Assembly (NCBI GenBank): GCA_963804055.1
Contig: CAWDOU010000013.1
Coordinates: 124,001 to 188,000, forward strand
Direction: 5' to 3'
From: Bog-473 sp963804055
GTDB taxonomy: Bacteria > Actinomycetota > Acidimicrobiia > Acidimicrobiales > RAAP-2
DNA: 64,000 nt
Below, piece after piece: positions 61,481 through 64,000 of this stretch; position 1 is the stretch's first letter; the number at the start of each line of letters is the position of its first letter. Below the pieces are notes generated by a model, which was not told the DNA's origin, did no database searches, and saw only the letters and a list, made by a program, of their open reading frames with translations. A program made the translations under genes and the position numbers.

Positions 61481-63271
61481 ATGCCGCCAACAAAGAACGC
61501 GAAACTCCTCGCTTGGGTCGACGAAGTCGCGGCCCTGACGACGCCGGACCGAGTCGAGTGGTGTGACGGTTCGGCCGACGAGTACGACCGGCTCTGCCAG
61601 GAGCTCGTCGATGCCGGCACGTTCACGCACCTGTCGGAGGCCAAGCGTCCCAACAGCTACTGGTCGCACTCGGACCCGGCCGACGTCGCCCGCGTCGAGG
61701 ACCGCACGTTCATCTGCTCGGCCGAGGAGATCGACGCCGGACCGACCAACAACTGGTGTGACCCCACCGAGATGCGCCAGACCCTGAACGGGCTCTTCAA
61801 GGGCTGCATGAAGGGCCGCACCATGTACGTGGTCCCCTTCTCCATGGGCCCCCTGGGCTCGGACATCGCCCACATCGGCGTGGAGCTGACCGACTCGGCC
61901 TACGTGGCGGTCTCCATGCGCATCATGACCCGCATGGGCACGGGCCCCCTCGAGGTCCTGGGCGACGGCGAGTTCGTGCCGTGCCTGCACTCGGTCGGTG
62001 CGCCGCTCGAGCCCGGCCAGGAGGACGTGGCCTGGCCCTGCAACGCCGACAACAAGTACATCGTCCATTTCCCCGAGACCCGCGAGATCGTCTCGTTCGG
62101 CTCGGGCTACGGCGGCAACGCCCTGCTGGGGAAGAAGTGCTTCGCGCTGCGCATCGCCTCGGTCATGGCCCGCGACGCCGGCTGGATGGCCGAGCACATG
62201 CTCATCCTCAAGCTCACCTCGCCCGAGGGCGAGACCCGCTATGTCACCGGAGCCTTCCCGTCGGCCTGTGGCAAGACCAACCTCGCGATGCTCATCCCCT
62301 CCATTGAGGGATGGAAGGTCGAGACGGTGGGCGACGACATCTGCTGGATGAAATTCGGCCCCGACGGCCGCCTCTACGCCATCAACCCCGAGGCCGGCTT
62401 CTTCGGCGTGGCGCCGGGCACCAACACGCACACCAACCCCAATGCCATCCTCACGCTGGACGGCAACTGCATCTTCACCAACACGGCCATGACCGACGAC
62501 GGCGACATCTGGTGGGAGGGCATGACCGAGCAGCCCCCGGCCCACCTGACCGACTGGAAGGGCGACGACTGGACGCCCGAGTCGGGCACGACCGCCGCCC
62601 ACCCCAACGCCCGCTTCACCGCACCGGCCAGCCAGGACCCGGCCATCGCGCCCGAGTGGGAGGACCCCAAGGGCGTGCCGATCAGCGCCATCCTCTTCGG
62701 TGGCCGCCGCGCCTCGGTCGTCCCGCTCGTCTTCCAGTCCCACGACTGGGAGCACGGGGTATTCCTCGGCTCCATCATGGCGTCGGAGACGACGGCCGCC
62801 CAGGCCGGTGCCGTGGGCAATCTCCGCCGCGACCCGTTCGCCATGCTGCCGTTCTGCGGCTACAACATGGCGGACTACTTCGCGCACTGGCTGCGCATCG
62901 GCGCGGAAGCACCGGACCGTGACGCCCTGCCCAAGATCTTCTACGTCAACTGGTTCCGCAAGGGCGCCGACGGGAAGTTCCTCTGGCCCGGGTACGGCGA
63001 GAACTCGCGCGTGCTGGAGTGGATCTTCAACCGCGTCACGGACAAGGCCGAGGCCGTCGAGACACCCATCGGCGCCGTCCCGACGGCCGACGCCATCGAC
63101 ACGACGGGCCTCGACATCAGCCGCGAGCAGATGGAAGAGCTCCTGCGGGTCGACACCGACGGCTGGCGGGCCGAGGTGCCCTTGATCAAGGAGTACTACG
63201 CCCAGTTCGGCGAGCGTCTCCCCCAGGCCCTCGCCGACCAGGCTGACACGCTCGGGCAGCGCCTGGGCTGA
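61481..63271 (+). CDS. pckG: Phosphoenolpyruvate carboxykinase (GTP)
   Basis: 596 residues. Kinase loop FPSACGKTNLAML with the reactive Cys, RPNSYWSHSDPADVARVEDRT (substrate region), GSGYGGNALLGKKCFALRI and FGGRRASVVPLV. Interconverts oxaloacetate and PEP using GTP/GDP (gluconeogenesis or anaplerosis). ATG at 61481. Convergent with the MFS gene (6 bases). Confidence 0.96.
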   Translation: MPPTKNAKLLAWVDEVAALTTPDRVEWCDGSADEYDRLCQELVDAGTFTHLSEAKRPNSYWSHSDPADVARVEDRTFICSAEEIDAGPTNNWCDPTEMRQTLNGLFKGCMKGRTMYVVPFSMGPLGSDIAHIGVELTDSAYVAVSMRIMTRMGTGPLEVLGDGEFVPCLHSVGAPLEPGQEDVAWPCNADNKYIVHFPETREIVSFGSGYGGNALLGKKCFALRIASVMARDAGWMAEHMLILKLTSPEGETRYVTGAFPSACGKTNLAMLIPSIEGWKVETVGDDICWMKFGPDGRLYAINPEAGFFGVAPGTNTHTNPNAILTLDGNCIFTNTAMTDDGDIWWEGMTEQPPAHLTDWKGDDWTPESGTTAAHPNARFTAPASQDPAIAPEWEDPKGVPISAILFGGRRASVVPLVFQSHDWEHGVFLGSIMASETTAAQAGAVGNLRRDPFAMLPFCGYNMADYFAHWLRIGAEAPDRDALPKIFYVNWFRKGADGKFLWPGYGENSRVLEWIFNRVTDKAEAVETPIGAVPTADAIDTTGLDISREQMEELLRVDTDGWRAEVPLIKEYYAQFGERLPQALADQADTLGQRLG

Positions 63272-63277
63272 GAGGCG

Positions 63278-64000
63278 TCAGCCTCCCGCTTCGCCGACGT
63301 CCCCGAGGTTGCGGTAGTCACGCTGCACTATGCGCGGCGCACGCGCGGCGCGGCGGCCCGACACGTAGGTGAGCCCGCCGAGCGCCGCCAGCACGGCGAT
63401 GGTGGCGTCGCCCTGCGGCAACGTGAACACGATGATCAGCGGGATCAACGACCCGATCACCCAGACCAGCTGCTGCCGCATGCCGAAGCGGGCAAAGGCC
63501 CTCCCCTGCGCGGACAACGGGATCAGGCGCTGCGTCATGGCGTCGAAGGAGGGCTGGGCCACCGCGCCGCAGAGCCCGACCATGAAGGCCAGCACGACCT
63601 GCGCGAGCAACGTGCCCCACACGGCCACCCCGGCGGCAGAGATCGCGATGAGCCACAGCGAGGAGAGCAGCAGCTGTTGCTCGTTCAGGCGCTTGCGCAG
63701 CCGGCCGACGAGGACGAGGCCGACGATGGCGCCTGCGCCGCTCCCGGCCAGCACGAGGCCGTACCAGTAGAGCCCGACGCCGTGCATGCGGCGCAGGCCG
63801 AAGGCGAGCATGAAGATCATGAAGCCCTGCAGCCCGCGCACGATGCACATGGCGGTCAGGCCGAGCATCACCTCGGGATGCGCCATCGGCTGCAGCTTCA
63901 GGAGGTCCTGTTCACGATCGTGCGCCCGCCCGGCCTCGCCGTACTCGCGCACCTTGGTCGCCTCGTCGCTCCACAGACGCTCGGCCTGGCGTCCGGTCAA
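63278..64000 (-). CDS. Major facilitator superfamily protein, 5' end cut by window edge
   Basis: C-terminal 240 residues of a membrane transporter. Five or six hydrophobic helices (e.g. VMLGLTAMCIVRGLQGFMIFMLAFGL, WYGLVLAGSGAGAIVGLVLVG, VVLAFMVGLCGAVAQPSFDAM). GRLRKRLNEQQ is the MFS loop motif. Substrate unknown; start is beyond position 64000. Confidence 0.75.
   Translation of the reverse strand: MTGRQAERLWSDEATKVREYGEAGRAHDREQDLLKLQPMAHPEVMLGLTAMCIVRGLQGFMIFMLAFGLRRMHGVGLYWYGLVLAGSGAGAIVGLVLVGRLRKRLNEQQLLLSSLWLIAISAAGVAVWGTLLAQVVLAFMVGLCGAVAQPSFDAMTQRLIPLSAQGRAFARFGMRQQLVWVIGSLIPLIIVFTLPQGDATIAVLAALGGLTYVSGRRAARAPRIVQRDYRNLGDVGEAGG

Noticed and set aside
1..64000. tRNA, rRNA or insertion sequence
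   Set aside because: No T-loop/acceptor pattern, rRNA stretch, transposase motif or paired terminal inverted repeats were seen.

Overview
The window is GC-rich, densely coded DNA from an actinobacterium. It carries a mycothiol S-conjugate amidase (Mca) and a DinB-like mycothiol-dependent enzyme, an F420-type LLM oxidoreductase, a GTP-type PEP carboxykinase, a SepIVA-like coiled-coil protein next to coaD, and many GTG starts. Class Acidimicrobiia is a plausible guess but is not shown by the sequence. Genes overlap by GTGA/ATGA junctions almost everywhere.

Layout. 0-8.3 kb: acyl-CoA metabolism (carboxyltransferase subunit cut by the window edge, enoyl-CoA hydratase, divergent acyl-CoA dehydrogenase), a hotdog thioesterase with a GNAT enzyme, then a RecB-like nuclease/PAP2/DsbA-like trio and an LLM oxidoreductase. 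8.3-11.5 kb: purK-purE, a YdjC-type deacetylase and a PH-like membrane protein. 11.5-15.7 kb: mca, then the envelope-stress set pspA-htpX-pspAB and a tyrosine phosphatase. 15.7-19.7 kb: PCD, fumC and a NarL-type two-component system. 19.9-27.2 kb: a secreted/surface island with two small exported proteins, an OatA-like acyltransferase, a shortened LLM-like protein and a large beta-helix/tandem-repeat exoprotein. The exoprotein is bracketed by fragments duplicated from dprA and the LLM-like gene. 27.4-38.4 kb: dprA and comM (frameshifted), an exported protein, an HD hydrolase, SDR, MaoC and PaaI hotdog proteins, an alpha/beta hydrolase, an SPFH/NfeD pair, an enoyl-CoA hydratase-like protein and yraN. 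38.4-63.3 kb: a conserved translation, secretion and lipid core read leftward (DUF2469, rplS, trmD, rimM, KH, rpsP, ffh; ftsY, smc, mutM, rnc, acpP, plsX, rpmF, yceD-like, sepIVA-like, coaD, rsmD, recG, fakA-like). It is interrupted at 42.9-45.5 kb by a LuxR regulator, an FKBP lipoprotein and the mycothiol-dependent enzyme. rpmB, thiL and pckG follow, and an MFS transporter is cut by the right edge.

Most notable are (i) at least five genes whose conserved sequence continues in another frame (purK, the PH-like protein, comM, the HD protein, the LuxR regulator), mostly at short C/G runs, which points to sequencing or assembly error more than to decay; (ii) the duplicated dprA/LLM-like fragments around the repeat exoprotein, whose repeats show a two-step amplification; and (iii) conserved-core genes (rimM, and possibly purK and rnc) with no ATG/GTG codon where homology places the start. 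I found no tRNA, rRNA, CRISPR array or insertion sequence. I cannot claim a clearly new biological system; the surface island at 19.9-27.2 kb is the best candidate for something undescribed.
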